Positions 35,275 through 44,669 of a stretch of 64,000 nt of DNA are shown here, piece after piece (position 1 is the stretch's first letter; each line of letters begins with the position of its first letter). The notes beneath the pieces were generated by a model that was not told the origin of the DNA, ran no database searches, and saw only the letters and a list, made by a program, of their open reading frames with translations. The stretch is from Verrucomicrobiaceae bacterium (GTDB lineage: Bacteria > Verrucomicrobiota > Verrucomicrobiia > Verrucomicrobiales > Verrucomicrobiaceae). The stretch is taken from positions 1,488,001 through 1,552,000 of the forward strand of contig JABTUN010000002.1 in assembly GCA_015075365.1 (NCBI GenBank), written 5' to 3'. The translations under genes and the position numbers were made by a program.

Positions 35275-37392
35275 TCAACACAGGTCCGGGCCGGTCACCG
35301 GGCCGGCCACATGCTCCAGGCAGAGGAAGGAGGCCGCGTCCAGGTGCAGGGTTCCGGCGGAATGCATGAGCCCGGCCGCGAGCGGCTGCGCGGTGTCGAA
35401 CAGCACGCGCCAGCGCGTTTTTTTCGTGCCCGGCAGCATGACATCGGCCGCGCTGCTGCCCCGGTTGAAAAACAGGGCCAGCGCCGGCTCCCCGTCCACT
35501 CCGGCCAGCAGCGCGCCGAAGTGGCAGCGATGCGGATCGTGCCATTCCTCATGGCAGAGCAGCGTGCCATTCCCCTCCAGCCAGGTGACATCCCGCAGAC
35601 CTCTGCCAGGGTCTGTTTTTCCGTCGAAATAGGCAACGCGGCGCAGCGTGCGCCGGGCGCGGCGCAGGTGCAGCACTTGCTTGGTGAAGGCGAGCATGCC
35701 CTCGTCACACTCCGCCCAGTCGATCCAGCTCAGCTCGTTGTCCTGGCAGTAGGCATTGTTGTTGCCGAGCTGCGTGCGCCCGCGCTCGTCCCCCGCGTTG
35801 ATGAACGGCACGCCGGTGGCGAGGGCCAGCGTGGCCATGAGGCTGCGGCGCAGGCGCGCGCGCGTCTCCACGATCACGGGATCATCACTGGGGCCCTCGA
35901 CGCCGCAGTTCACGCTGTGGTTGTGGTCGTCACCGTCGCGGTTTTCCTCGCCATTCGCCTGGTTGTGCTTGCGGGAGTAGCTGACGAGATCGAGCAGCGT
36001 GAATCCGTCGTGCGAGGTGATGAAATTCACGCTGGCGAGCGGCGGACGCGCCGCGCCGCCGTAGATGTCCTGGCTGCCGCAAAAGCGCTTCGCAAACTCG
36101 GCGGTCGTGTCGCCATCCCCGCGCCAGAAGCGGCGCACCGTGTCGCGGAATTTTCCGTTCAGCTCCCGCCAGGGCGCGGGGAAGGCGCCCACCTGGTAGC
36201 TGTCCATGCGGGAGATGTCCCACGGCTCCGCGATGAGCTTCACGCGGGAGAGCACCGGGTCCTGCGCCACCGCGGCCAGGAAGGGGGAGAAGGCGCTGAA
36301 GGCGTCATGCTCGTCACGCGCCACGGTCACTGCCAGGTCAAAGCGGAAGCCGTCCACATGCATCTCCGTCACCCAGTGGCGCAGGCTGTCGAGGATGAGC
36401 CGCAGCCCGGGCGTGCTGGCGGAATCCACCGAATTGCCGCAGCCGGTGACATTGAGATAGTTGTGATCCGCGTCCTGGCGGTAGTAGGTGGCGTCGTCGA
36501 GGCCGCGGAAGAGCATCGTCGGGCCGTGCGGATCACCTTCCGCGGTGTGGTTGTACACGACATCGAGGATGACCTCGATCCCCGCGGCATGCAGGGCCTT
36601 CACCATGCCCTTGAACTCGCGCACCTGCTCCTGCGGATCATGGATGGAGGCATAGCCGCCATGCGGGGCAAAGAAGCCCAGCGTGTTGTAGCCCCAGTAA
36701 TTCGTCAGCCCGCGCTCCAGCAGGAAGGCGTCGTCCAGATGCGCGTGCACCGGCAGCAGTTGCACGGCCGTCACGCCCAGGCCGCGCAGGTAGTCCGTCG
36801 TCACGTGGTTGGCCAGGCCGGCGTAGGTGCCGCGCAGATGCACGGGCAGGTCCGGGTGCGTCTGCGTGAAGCCCTTCACATGCAGCTCATAGATCACCGT
36901 GTCCTGCCACGGCGTGCGCGGCGGCCGGTCCCCCTGCCAGTCAAAGGACTCGTCCACCACCACGCTCTTGAGCGCCATCGGCCCGTTGTCGATGCTGCCC
37001 GGCGGATGCATCGGGTCCGGCGTGATCAACATGTGCTCCGCGGCGTCCGGGGTCCCAAAAACGGCGCGCGCATAGGGGTCCAGCAGCAGCTTGCGCGGGT
37101 TGAAGCGCATCCCCTTCTCCGGATGCCAGGCTCCATGCGCGCGAAAGCCATACAACGTGCCCGGCGCGGCAGCGCGGACCGTCACATGCCACAGATGATC
37201 CTCCGTCCGCCGCATGCGCGCGCGGGCGATCTCCCGCCGCGGGTTCTGCGGGTCGTACAGGCAGAGGTCCATCGCCGTCGCGTGCGCTGAATACACCACG
37301 AAGCGCGTGCCCTCGGGCGTGAGCGTGACGCCGGGCGTCAGCGGATGATCAAAACCAGAAAATGTCACAGGTGGCACGGAAGCAAGACTCAC
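35275..37392 (-). CDS. glgX: Glycogen debranching enzyme GlgX
   Basis: 705 residues. CBM48-like N-terminus (GVTLTPEGTRFVVYSAHATA), then a GH13 barrel: VYNHTAEGD (region I), MHVDGFRFDLA with the nucleophile Asp (II), KLIAEPWD with the acid Glu (III) and NFITSHDGFT (IV). HGPTMLFRGLDDATYYR supports isoamylase/GlgX type. It removes short branches from glycogen after phosphorylase action in the cytoplasm. No other glycogen genes are adjacent. Confidence 0.95.
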   Translation of the reverse strand: MSLASVPPVTFSGFDHPLTPGVTLTPEGTRFVVYSAHATAMDLCLYDPQNPRREIARARMRRTEDHLWHVTVRAAAPGTLYGFRAHGAWHPEKGMRFNPRKLLLDPYARAVFGTPDAAEHMLITPDPMHPPGSIDNGPMALKSVVVDESFDWQGDRPPRTPWQDTVIYELHVKGFTQTHPDLPVHLRGTYAGLANHVTTDYLRGLGVTAVQLLPVHAHLDDAFLLERGLTNYWGYNTLGFFAPHGGYASIHDPQEQVREFKGMVKALHAAGIEVILDVVYNHTAEGDPHGPTMLFRGLDDATYYRQDADHNYLNVTGCGNSVDSASTPGLRLILDSLRHWVTEMHVDGFRFDLAVTVARDEHDAFSAFSPFLAAVAQDPVLSRVKLIAEPWDISRMDSYQVGAFPAPWRELNGKFRDTVRRFWRGDGDTTAEFAKRFCGSQDIYGGAARPPLASVNFITSHDGFTLLDLVSYSRKHNQANGEENRDGDDHNHSVNCGVEGPSDDPVIVETRARLRRSLMATLALATGVPFINAGDERGRTQLGNNNAYCQDNELSWIDWAECDEGMLAFTKQVLHLRRARRTLRRVAYFDGKTDPGRGLRDVTWLEGNGTLLCHEEWHDPHRCHFGALLAGVDGEPALALFFNRGSSAADVMLPGTKKTRWRVLFDTAQPLAAGLMHSAGTLHLDAASFLCLEHVAGPVTGPDLC

Positions 37393-37747
37393 GCCGGGAC
37401 TAACGGGAGATCACCCGCAGGGTCAAGCGGTCGGCCATGGTCCATTCTCCGCGTCATCCTGATTTGTGATTCCGCGCATGGAGAGGTGGAGCAAGGGAGT
37501 GTTGGGTTTCCCATGCTCCAGCACTCCACGACTCCAAGGGCTTGAATTCACAAAAGATGATGACGCGGGGTATAAAAGTTGTGGAAGCACCGCCCGCCGG
37601 TCAGAATCGCGGCTGATGGAACTCATGATCCTCTCCGCTCTCCAGCCTGGCTGCCCCTGGCACCGCCGCCCAGGCAGCGAAAGCCGTGGCCCCTGCCAGC
37701 CCGATGCCGCCCGGGCGGCAAAGCGGTCCCGGCACGCGCTGGAAGGC
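37393..37747. other. Intergenic region with word-like and palindromic sequences
   Basis: About 355 bp with no gene. It contains an inverted pair TGGAGCA (37487-37493) / TGCTCCA (37514-37520) around GGGAGTGTTGGG-type words, and a perfect 14-bp palindrome GCCGCCCGGGCGGC (37706-37719) close to the start of the next gene. No known riboswitch was recognised. Confidence 0.4.
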
Positions 37748-38662
37748 ATGACGACGCTTCTCGCTGTCTTTTTGGCGGCCCTCGCGTCACCGCTCGCCGC
37801 GCAGCAGGTGCATCGGGTGGACGATGTGCGCCTGTTTTACCACACTGAGGGCCAGCACGCCGTCGATGCCGCGGATGGGAACGCGAACGGCATTCCCGAT
37901 CAAGTCGAGGACATCCTGACGCAGGTGCGCGCGGCTCGAATGATGTTGGTACAGGTTCTTGGCTTTCCGGAGCCGCTGAAGACGGAGCGCTTTCGCGCGG
38001 CGCGCTTCATCGACATCAGTTTCCGCCACAAGGACGTTCTCAAAATGAACGGCACGGCCTACGACGAGCTGCAACGCTACAACAAGCCCGGCGATCCTCC
38101 CGGCACGCTCAGCATCGCCTTCACCGTGGCCACCTCCGTGAAGGCACCGTCGAATCTGACGCCCGCGCACGAGTTCTTCCACCTCATCCAGTACAGCACC
38201 ACCTACTTCAAGAACCGCTGGTTTCTCGAAGGCACGGCCCGCTGGTCCGAGCGCGCACTGGGCACCGGCGATCTGGGCCCCGCGCGCGTGCTCAGTGCCT
38301 GGCCGCTGCCGGACATGCGCAAACAAGAGATCGCCGCCATGGCCTACGACGCCTCCGAGCATCTGTGGAATCCGCTCGCGGCGCGTTTCGACAAGAATGG
38401 CGAACTTCCCGGCTCCCCCGTGCTGAAACAGCTCCAGGCCATGACCTACACCGACGGCACGCCCGTGTTGAAGGACCTCCGCCTCACCGGCTGGGCCTTC
38501 ATCCGCGATGTCGTGCTCGAACTCGGCCAGATCGACGATCTCGCCTTCCGCGAGCTCGCCTACGACCGCTGGTCGGAGGAAAACCAGCGCTCGCCGAAAA
38601 ACGAGGCGTTCATGTGGTGCGCGATCGAGGCCGTGGCGCGGCGGCATGCGATGCAGCGATGA
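37748..38662 (+). CDS. Putative exported zinc metalloprotease
   Basis: 304 residues from the ATG at 37748 with signal peptide MTTLLAVFLAALASPLAA. An HExxH motif (HEFFH, 141-145) is followed by a Glu in WFLEGTARWSE (Glu161), the zinc-ligand spacing of gluzincin-like proteases. A Ca-binding-like DGNANGIPD loop is at 43-51. I cannot name a peptidase family with confidence. It converges with the SUMF1-like gene across the REP/MITE-like element. Confidence 0.65.
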   Translation: MTTLLAVFLAALASPLAAQQVHRVDDVRLFYHTEGQHAVDAADGNANGIPDQVEDILTQVRAARMMLVQVLGFPEPLKTERFRAARFIDISFRHKDVLKMNGTAYDELQRYNKPGDPPGTLSIAFTVATSVKAPSNLTPAHEFFHLIQYSTTYFKNRWFLEGTARWSERALGTGDLGPARVLSAWPLPDMRKQEIAAMAYDASEHLWNPLAARFDKNGELPGSPVLKQLQAMTYTDGTPVLKDLRLTGWAFIRDVVLELGQIDDLAFRELAYDRWSEENQRSPKNEAFMWCAIEAVARRHAMQR

Positions 38663-38722
38663 GCAGACCGGCTTGAAACCAAAGCCATCAGCCAGCCTTC
38701 CGCACCTTGGGATACACAGGGT

Positions 38723-39004
38723 GAGCCGGAGGCTCTGAGGAAAACTAGCCGGTGGTGAAGATGGCGAAGCCATCGAGGACCACCGGACCAGAAGCATCCC
38801 GTGCGTGCGTCCGTGCCGCGCTCCGGCAGGAGCGCGAGAAACGGGCAGAGTTTTTGCGTCGATCTTTCCCGGGGCGGTGTCGGATGCTTCCCGCGTCCCT
38901 CCAGGACGCAGTAGAATGAAGGTGATCTTTTCTGTCATGCCCGGTGGCTCCCGCTCGCCGAGCCTCGCTCCACCACCGGCTGCTCTTTTTTGAGCCTCCG
39001 GCTC
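38723..39004. repeat. REP/MITE-like element with nested hairpins
   Basis: A 282-bp element fills the space between two convergent genes. Outer inverted ends are GAGCCGGAGGCTC (38723-38735) with GAGCCTCCGGCTC (38992-39004), and AGCCGGTGGTG (38747-38757) with CACCACCGGCT (38971-38981). Inside: CCGGTGGT/ACCACCGG (38749-38756 with 38779-38786) enclosing GATGGC-GAA-GCCATC (38760-38774); CGCGCTCC-GGCA-GGAGCGCG (38817-38836); GCGTCC-N5-GGACGC (38893-38909); CCGGTGG/CCACCGG (38941-38979). The motif GCCGGTGGT is one I recall from repeats linked to REP-associated transposases in PVC genomes. No transposase lies here. Confidence 0.75.
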
Positions 39005-39014
39005 GTCGCGAAAG

Positions 39015-40256
39015 CTATGGAGCCTTCTCCTCCAGCACCACACGGAAGCCGTAATCATGACGGCGGTTGGGATTCCGAATTCGGGCCGAGGAAAGAAGGT
39101 GGGACACCAGCACGCTGTCCCACGAGCCTCCGCGCAGGGTATGCTGGGTCGTGGAGGCGCTAAAGGGGTCTGCGATCCATTCCCACACGTTCCCGCCAAG
39201 GTCAAAAATGCCGAGCTTGTTCGGCTTGAAGCTCATGACCGGCGCGCTGGTGGGAAACCCGTCCGTGTATCCCTCAATGCAGGCGGAGGCAGGAAACTTG
39301 GTCTTCCAGTCCGTGTCCGCATAATTGCCCAGCCCCCTGCCTTTCGGCGGGAAAGCGCCGTTCCAGGGAAACTCGTCCTTCACCTTGCCATTGAGCATCT
39401 CGGGCGTGGTCGCGGGCGTCCATTTTTCCACATTCGCCAGGCCGATCGCGCAGCTCCATTCCCTGTCGGTGGGCAGACGGTAGCCGCGTCCTTCTCTTTT
39501 TGCCAGCCACTGGCAAAAGCCCTGCGCTTCGTCCCAGTGAATGTTGGCGACAGGATGATCATCCTTGTCGCTGGACGGGACACCGTCTTTGACCACGGCT
39601 TTCCATGCACCCCCCACACCGGGCACATCACCGGCATAGACGGCATAGTCCTTCCGTCTTGTCTCGTGGATGCACATCAGCACGCCGGTGTCCGGCACTT
39701 TGACGAACTTCATGCCGAGGGAGTTGATGTGCTCCTTGCCCGGCAGCACCGGCGCGCCCGGCACGGCCAGGGATTCACGGTATTGCATGACGGCCTTTGC
39801 CTCATCGAGGCGGTTGGCCTTCGTCAGCGTCACCTCCAGGTTTTTCAGATTTGTGCTGTAGGCGGGCAGCAGAGCAGCGTGGGCGCTGGTGCGCTGCTGG
39901 GCCAGCCTGGCCGCTTCCGTCCGGTAAACAGCCCTCAGCTTCTTCAACGGCTCAGGCGTCGCCTCGTCATCCTTGTCCGGGACACCCTGCTTGCCGGCGA
40001 TGCGCTTCTTGTCGTCTTCCATCGCGAGGACCTCCGGCAGCCTTCCAGCGCTGCGGGCCGTTTCTCCGGCTGCGGCGAGCGCGGCGAGAAACTTTGCATT
40101 CAATGCTTCGATCCCTGTCTCGTAAGGCGTGGTGACGCGCTCCGCGACGAGAAACGCATACTGCTGCTGCAAGGCCGTCAGCTCAGGCGGTTCAGCCGCG
40201 CGTGACAAAAGAGAGAGAACGACAAACAAGGCAGCATGCAAAACAGAACGAGTCAT
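39015..40256 (-). CDS. SUMF1 (formylglycine-generating enzyme-like) domain protein, exported
   Basis: 413 residues from the ATG at 40256 with signal peptide MTRSVLHAALFVVLSLLSRA. A coiled helical region (about 20-160) precedes the SUMF1 domain, with GMKFVKVPDTGVLMCIHETR, FCQWLAKREGRGYRLPTDRE, LGGNVWEWIADPF and LRGGSWDS. The catalytic cysteine pair of true formylglycine-generating enzymes is not seen: the usual Cys after RGGSW is replaced by Ser in HLLSSARIRN. So it is probably a binding or structural member rather than the maturase for the sulfatase at 48.6 kb. Confidence 0.8.
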   Translation of the reverse strand: MTRSVLHAALFVVLSLLSRAAEPPELTALQQQYAFLVAERVTTPYETGIEALNAKFLAALAAAGETARSAGRLPEVLAMEDDKKRIAGKQGVPDKDDEATPEPLKKLRAVYRTEAARLAQQRTSAHAALLPAYSTNLKNLEVTLTKANRLDEAKAVMQYRESLAVPGAPVLPGKEHINSLGMKFVKVPDTGVLMCIHETRRKDYAVYAGDVPGVGGAWKAVVKDGVPSSDKDDHPVANIHWDEAQGFCQWLAKREGRGYRLPTDREWSCAIGLANVEKWTPATTPEMLNGKVKDEFPWNGAFPPKGRGLGNYADTDWKTKFPASACIEGYTDGFPTSAPVMSFKPNKLGIFDLGGNVWEWIADPFSASTTQHTLRGGSWDSVLVSHLLSSARIRNPNRRHDYGFRVVLEEKAP

Positions 40257-40493
40257 GGCCGGAGCAGGGGTTGACGGAGAAAAAACTCCATCATCAGCAT
40301 GCAACCCGTTTCGACTTGATACGTCAAGCCATTGTTACGCCGATGTGGCAGGTCCGGCCGTCAGAGGCTGTGGTACATCGTCTGTCCCAATGACCAGGCC
40401 CGCCTCAAACGCGCCCACGTCCTCACGCGGATAGCCACGCAGGGTTGTTGGTCGCAAACGAACCTGTTCACTGCAAGGCGCGAGGGCCCGTTC

Positions 40494-41240
40494 TCACGGC
40501 TTGTTGCCTTCAAAGACAAACGATGAGCTGGAATCTACCACCTTCTTGAGAAGCTCCGTCTGCTTGCCGGATTCATTGCGATTGAGCGCGGCCTCCAGTT
40601 TGACACCCGGCTGGCTGGTGCTGACGCGCACGGATACGACTTCATTGGCGATGATGCTGGTGCCCTTGAAGCCATGCGCCTTCACGGTGGACTGCTTTTT
40701 CTTCTCGAAGGAAAGCCCGCTGGCCTTGTAGGCATACTCGATGGTGAAATCGACCGGCGCGTCGCCGCTGTTGGTCACTGACACCTGATAAAAGTCCTCG
40801 CCGGGCCCATTCCAGTCGAGCTTGGTGATTTTGACACCCAGCAACCACGGCTTGCCGTCTTTGAGGCCGTAGGGAGCCATGTGCCCGCCCTTGGGGTAGG
40901 TGATGCGGATCATGCCTGCCGGCGGCAGATTGGTTTCGACCTTCTCCCCTTTGCTCACCCGGGTGAACTCCATGTCCTCGTCCAGCTTGTTATCAATCGT
41001 CACGGCGCTGTGCTTGTCCGCGTTCTTGTATTTGATGCCCATCTCCACGGCTTCCTTCACCCGGGCCACCTCCGCCTCGGTCGCGCCTTCCAGGTAGTGC
41101 ATGGCCATGAGGGCGGCAGCATCACCTTCATCCTTGGCCTTGGCATACCGTTCAGCGAAGGCCTCCAGGACAGGATCTGCTGCCATGATCTGAGGGCTGC
41201 AAAGGGCGGCGAGGAGAAAGAAAATGTGGCGGAACTTCAT
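40494..41240 (-). CDS. Exported protein of unknown function
   Basis: 248 residues with signal peptide MKFRHIFFLLAALCSPQIMA. A helical N-terminal part (AFAERYAKAKDEGDAAALMA) is followed by beta-rich sequence with a DFYQVSVTNSGDAPVDFTIE strand pattern like an immunoglobulin-type fold. No family recognised. It lies between the SUMF1-like gene and leuA, all on the minus strand but with wide gaps. Confidence 0.6.
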   Translation of the reverse strand: MKFRHIFFLLAALCSPQIMAADPVLEAFAERYAKAKDEGDAAALMAMHYLEGATEAEVARVKEAVEMGIKYKNADKHSAVTIDNKLDEDMEFTRVSKGEKVETNLPPAGMIRITYPKGGHMAPYGLKDGKPWLLGVKITKLDWNGPGEDFYQVSVTNSGDAPVDFTIEYAYKASGLSFEKKKQSTVKAHGFKGTSIIANEVVSVRVSTSQPGVKLEAALNRNESGKQTELLKKVVDSSSSFVFEGNKP

Positions 41241-41388
41241 GATGGATCGTTTTCGTCCAGACGAGGCTGGCAGAGAATGCAGTGCACGAAAAGAACTTTC
41301 CCTTCTCGAAAGCGCTGGATTCAAATGCCGGATTCCGCAGAGGCTCAAAATCGAACCTCTGCGTCTCTCGGCGGTGAATCCGAATCGG

Positions 41389-43053
41389 CTAAACCGCCCG
41401 GTTTACCGCGCTGAGCACGGCTTTGATCGAGGCGAGCTCAATGTTGGTGTCCGTGCCGGCACCCCAGACGAGTTTGCCGGTGGCGGTTTTGATCTGGATG
41501 TAGGCGAGGGCGCTGGCGCCGGTGCCGCTGGAGAGGCTTTGCTCGCGGTAGGTGGTGACTTCAAACTTCGGCGCACCTGCATCGCTGATGAGAGCATCCG
41601 CGAAGGCGGCGATGGGGCCGTTTCCTTTGCCGTTGATGCCGCGTTCCTTGCCGTTGATGACCAAACTGCAGCGGCAGGTGAAGACACCGTCCACGCCGTC
41701 GGCATGGAAGTGGTGGAGCGCGAAGGGCGTCTCGCGCTCGATGTATTCCTTCCAGAACATCTGCTTCAACTCCGCGCCGCTGACCTCGCGACCGAGGGAA
41801 TCGACGATGTCATTCGCGATGGGGCCGAACTCGCGCTGCATGTCCTTCGGCAGTTCGATGCCGAATTCGCTTTCGAGAAGATAGGCGACGCCGCCTTTGC
41901 CGCTCTGGCTGTTCACGCGAATGACTTCGCGATATTCGCGGCCGATGTCGTTCGGGTCGATGGTGAGGTAGGGCACGTCCCAGATGGTCTTGTGCTGCTC
42001 GTAACCAGCGAGGCCCTTCTTGATGGCGTCCTGATGGCTGCCGCTGAAGGCGGTAAAGACCAACTCGCCCGCATAAGGCTGGCGCGGCGGCACGGTCATG
42101 CCGGTGGTGCGCTCATACATCTGGATGAGGCCGTTCATGTCGCTGAAGTCGAGCTTCGGGTCCAAACCGTGCATGTACAGATTCATGGCGACCTGCACGA
42201 TGTCGAGATTGCCGGTGCGCTCGCCATTGCCAAACAGCGTGCCTTCGACGCGGTCCGCGCCCGCGAGCAAACCGAGCTCGGTGGCGGCGGTGCCAGTGCC
42301 GCGATCATTGTGCGTGTGCAGGCTGACGATGAGGCTCTCGCGGTTTTTGATGTTCGTGCAGATCCACTCGATCTGGTCGGCATACACGTTCGGCATGCAG
42401 ACCTCGACGGTGTCCGGCAGGTTGAGGATCATCTTGTGCTGCGGTGTGGGCTGCCACACGTCCATGACGGCTTCGCTGATGTCCTTCGCGAATTCGACCT
42501 CGGTGGCGCTGAAGCTCTCCGGCGAGTACTGCAGCATCACATGCGTGCCGCCTTCGGTGAGGCGATGCAGGCGGTCTTTGATCATTTGCGCGCCTTTGAC
42601 GGCCACGGCGATGATTTCCTCCTTCGACTTGCCAAACACATACTTCCGCTGGGCGGGCGAAGTGGAGTTGTACATGTGAATGATGACCTTTTTGGCCCCG
42701 ATGAGGCTCTGGACGGTCTTCTCGATCAAATCCTCACGAGCCTGCACGAGGCACTGAATCGTCACATCGTCGGGGATGCGGTTTTCTTCGATAAGGCGGC
42801 GGTTGAAGCTGAATTCGGTGTTCGAGGCGGAGGGAAAGCCGACCTCGATCTCCTTGAAGCCGCATTTCACCAGCGCATCGAACATGTCGAGCTTCTGCGA
42901 GACATTCATCGGCACGGCGAGCGCCTGGTTGCCATCGCGGAGATCGACGCTGCACCAGATGGGCGCTTTCGTGATGGTTTGGGAGGGCCAGCGGCGGTTC
43001 GGCAACGAGACGGGATCGAAGCGCTGGTATTTGGAGGACGGACTTTTCAACAT
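41389..43053 (-). CDS. leuA: 2-isopropylmalate synthase
   Basis: 554 residues from the ATG at 43053, matching the long (yeast/actinobacterial-type) LeuA class. TIM barrel motifs: WCSVDLRDGNQALA, KEIEVGFPSASNTEF, SLHTHNDRGTGTAATELG and EGTLFGNGERTGN. The C-terminal leucine-binding regulatory domain begins near residue 430. It condenses acetyl-CoA with 2-oxoisovalerate, the first step of leucine synthesis, and is normally feedback-inhibited by leucine. Three ACAGGATT-like words lie just before the start (43070, 43079, 43099). Confidence 0.95.
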   Translation of the reverse strand: MLKSPSSKYQRFDPVSLPNRRWPSQTITKAPIWCSVDLRDGNQALAVPMNVSQKLDMFDALVKCGFKEIEVGFPSASNTEFSFNRRLIEENRIPDDVTIQCLVQAREDLIEKTVQSLIGAKKVIIHMYNSTSPAQRKYVFGKSKEEIIAVAVKGAQMIKDRLHRLTEGGTHVMLQYSPESFSATEVEFAKDISEAVMDVWQPTPQHKMILNLPDTVEVCMPNVYADQIEWICTNIKNRESLIVSLHTHNDRGTGTAATELGLLAGADRVEGTLFGNGERTGNLDIVQVAMNLYMHGLDPKLDFSDMNGLIQMYERTTGMTVPPRQPYAGELVFTAFSGSHQDAIKKGLAGYEQHKTIWDVPYLTIDPNDIGREYREVIRVNSQSGKGGVAYLLESEFGIELPKDMQREFGPIANDIVDSLGREVSGAELKQMFWKEYIERETPFALHHFHADGVDGVFTCRCSLVINGKERGINGKGNGPIAAFADALISDAGAPKFEVTTYREQSLSSGTGASALAYIQIKTATGKLVWGAGTDTNIELASIKAVLSAVNRAV

Positions 43054-43291
43054 GACGGGACAGAAGGAGACAGGATTAACAGGATTGCAGCCGGATTCAC
43101 AGGATGGCTGGCTGAGGCTGCCGTGACGTGACGGCAAAGGATGCATGACGAGGAAACGCGGGCCGCCTACCCTAGCGTAAGTCGCAGGGAGAGGAGAAGC
43201 AGAGCCGTGGCGGGCGGGGTCATGGTGACGAGGAAGGAAGCAGGAGTGCGGGGAAGGTCAAGCCTGCGCTTGCTGGGCAGGAGCCGGGTCC

Positions 43292-44542
43292 TCAGCCTTC
43301 CTCCTCGCGTGTCCTCCAGCGCTGCTCGTGGCGGATGAGCTTTTTGAAGAAATCCTCCTCCTCCCGCGGCAGGGCCTTGGGGTCCAGCGGCATGCGCAGC
43401 CGGATCTCCAGGCCACGCGGGGCCAGGTTGCGCGCCTCGGCGGTGCCGCCGTGGAGGTGCATCGTGACGTAACAGGCCATCATGTTCACGCCAAAGTCGT
43501 CCGGCTTGCGGCTGCGGGTGTAAAACGGGTCGAAGAGGTTCGCGGTACGATCCTGCTCCTTCCACGCGCCGGTGTCGCGCAGGCACATGGTCAGTTGCGG
43601 CCTGCCGTGCTCGTCCGGCTCCAGCCGCGCGCTGATCTGGATGGAGTCTCCCTCGCTGAGGTGGGTGATCTCCTCCTGGAAGAGCAGGCGCCACATCTGG
43701 CGGAAGCGCCCGCCATGCACGAGCAGCACCGGCAGGTCCGGGGCCAGCTCCACGTCCACATGGATCTGCTTTTCCATGAGCTGCGTGCCAAACACATTGA
43801 GCATCTCCTCCAGCACACCTTCGAGGGTGCACTCGTCCGCGCGCGGCAGCAGTTTGGCGTATGAGGCGTCCGCCAGCCGGGAGAGCAGCGCCTGGATGCG
43901 CTCGATCTGCGTCTGCGCCTGGCTCTGGATGTCCAGCCAGAAGCCCGTGTCACGCGGCGGCGCGCCATTGAGCTCCTCCACGATCTTCATCGGTGCCAGG
44001 TCGATGAAGGCGCGCACGACGGTCAGCGCGTTGCGCAGGTGATGGTTCAGCCCCTCCGCCAGGATGCCCATGCCGGAGACCTTGTCCGCGGCCAGCATGT
44101 GGCGCATCGAGTCCGCCTTTTCCACCAGCAGACGCTCCCGCTCCACCAGCGCATGGTAGTAGGACAGCGCGTGCTGGATGACATGGCCCAGTTCCTCGGG
44201 GTCCCAGGGCTTGTGCAGGTAGCGGAAGACGCGCCCGTCGTTGACCGCCGCCACGGCGGCCTGGTAGTCCGTGTAGGCGGTGACCAGAATGCGCACGAGG
44301 TTGGGGTTGAGCTTCCGCGCCTGCTCCAGCAGTTCCACCCCGCTGGCACCGGGCATGCGCTGGTCGGTGAGCAGCAGGCCAATCTGCGGACCGTGGGCCT
44401 CCAGGATGCGGTAACCGTCAAGCGCGCTCGTCGCGATGTGGATGGTGTACTCGTCGCCAAAAATCTCCCGAAAGTAATGCAGCGCCTTCTCCTCGTCATC
44501 GACGTACAGGATATGGTAGGGCGATTTGCGGTGCTCGGACAT
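43292..44542 (-). CDS. Response regulator fused to a histidine-kinase-like C-terminus
   Basis: 416 residues from the ATG at 44542. Receiver domain 8-125 with acidic pair Asp15/Asp16, phosphoacceptor Asp60 (LLLTDQRMPG) and Lys111 (YLHKPWDPEEL). An H-box-like region ILAEGLNHHLRNALT (His167/168) follows, then an ATPase-like domain with FDPFYTRSRKPDDFGVNMM. The N- and D-boxes are poorly preserved and the G2 region is replaced, so kinase activity may be reduced. The receiver-first order fits a phosphorelay receiver controlling its own kinase-like part. It diverges from asnS; no partner is adjacent. Confidence 0.82.
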   Translation of the reverse strand: MSEHRKSPYHILYVDDEEKALHYFREIFGDEYTIHIATSALDGYRILEAHGPQIGLLLTDQRMPGASGVELLEQARKLNPNLVRILVTAYTDYQAAVAAVNDGRVFRYLHKPWDPEELGHVIQHALSYYHALVERERLLVEKADSMRHMLAADKVSGMGILAEGLNHHLRNALTVVRAFIDLAPMKIVEELNGAPPRDTGFWLDIQSQAQTQIERIQALLSRLADASYAKLLPRADECTLEGVLEEMLNVFGTQLMEKQIHVDVELAPDLPVLLVHGGRFRQMWRLLFQEEITHLSEGDSIQISARLEPDEHGRPQLTMCLRDTGAWKEQDRTANLFDPFYTRSRKPDDFGVNMMACYVTMHLHGGTAEARNLAPRGLEIRLRMPLDPKALPREEEDFFKKLIRHEQRWRTREEEG

Positions 44543-44669
44543 GCGGCGGCGTGAAACTGTAACGAACTCGTTCCCGACGCCACGGCAACTTTCTTTAACC
44601 CATCCGCATGAATTCGTGGCGGATCGCGCCCCTCCGACGGATGTTTTCACCCGTTTCCTCCCCGCCACC

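Noticed and set aside
37600..37747. Riboswitch upstream of the metalloprotease
   Set aside because: GC-rich palindromes are present but no conserved riboswitch core (B12, SAM, TPP, glycine) could be recognised.
39015..40256. Sulfatase-maturing formylglycine-generating enzyme
   Set aside because: The catalytic Cys is replaced in the conserved region, so the activity is not supported.
41345..41370. Intrinsic terminator of leuA
   Set aside because: A 7-bp stem GCAGAGG/CCTCTGC exists but no T-run follows on either strand; it may be a word-like repeat instead.
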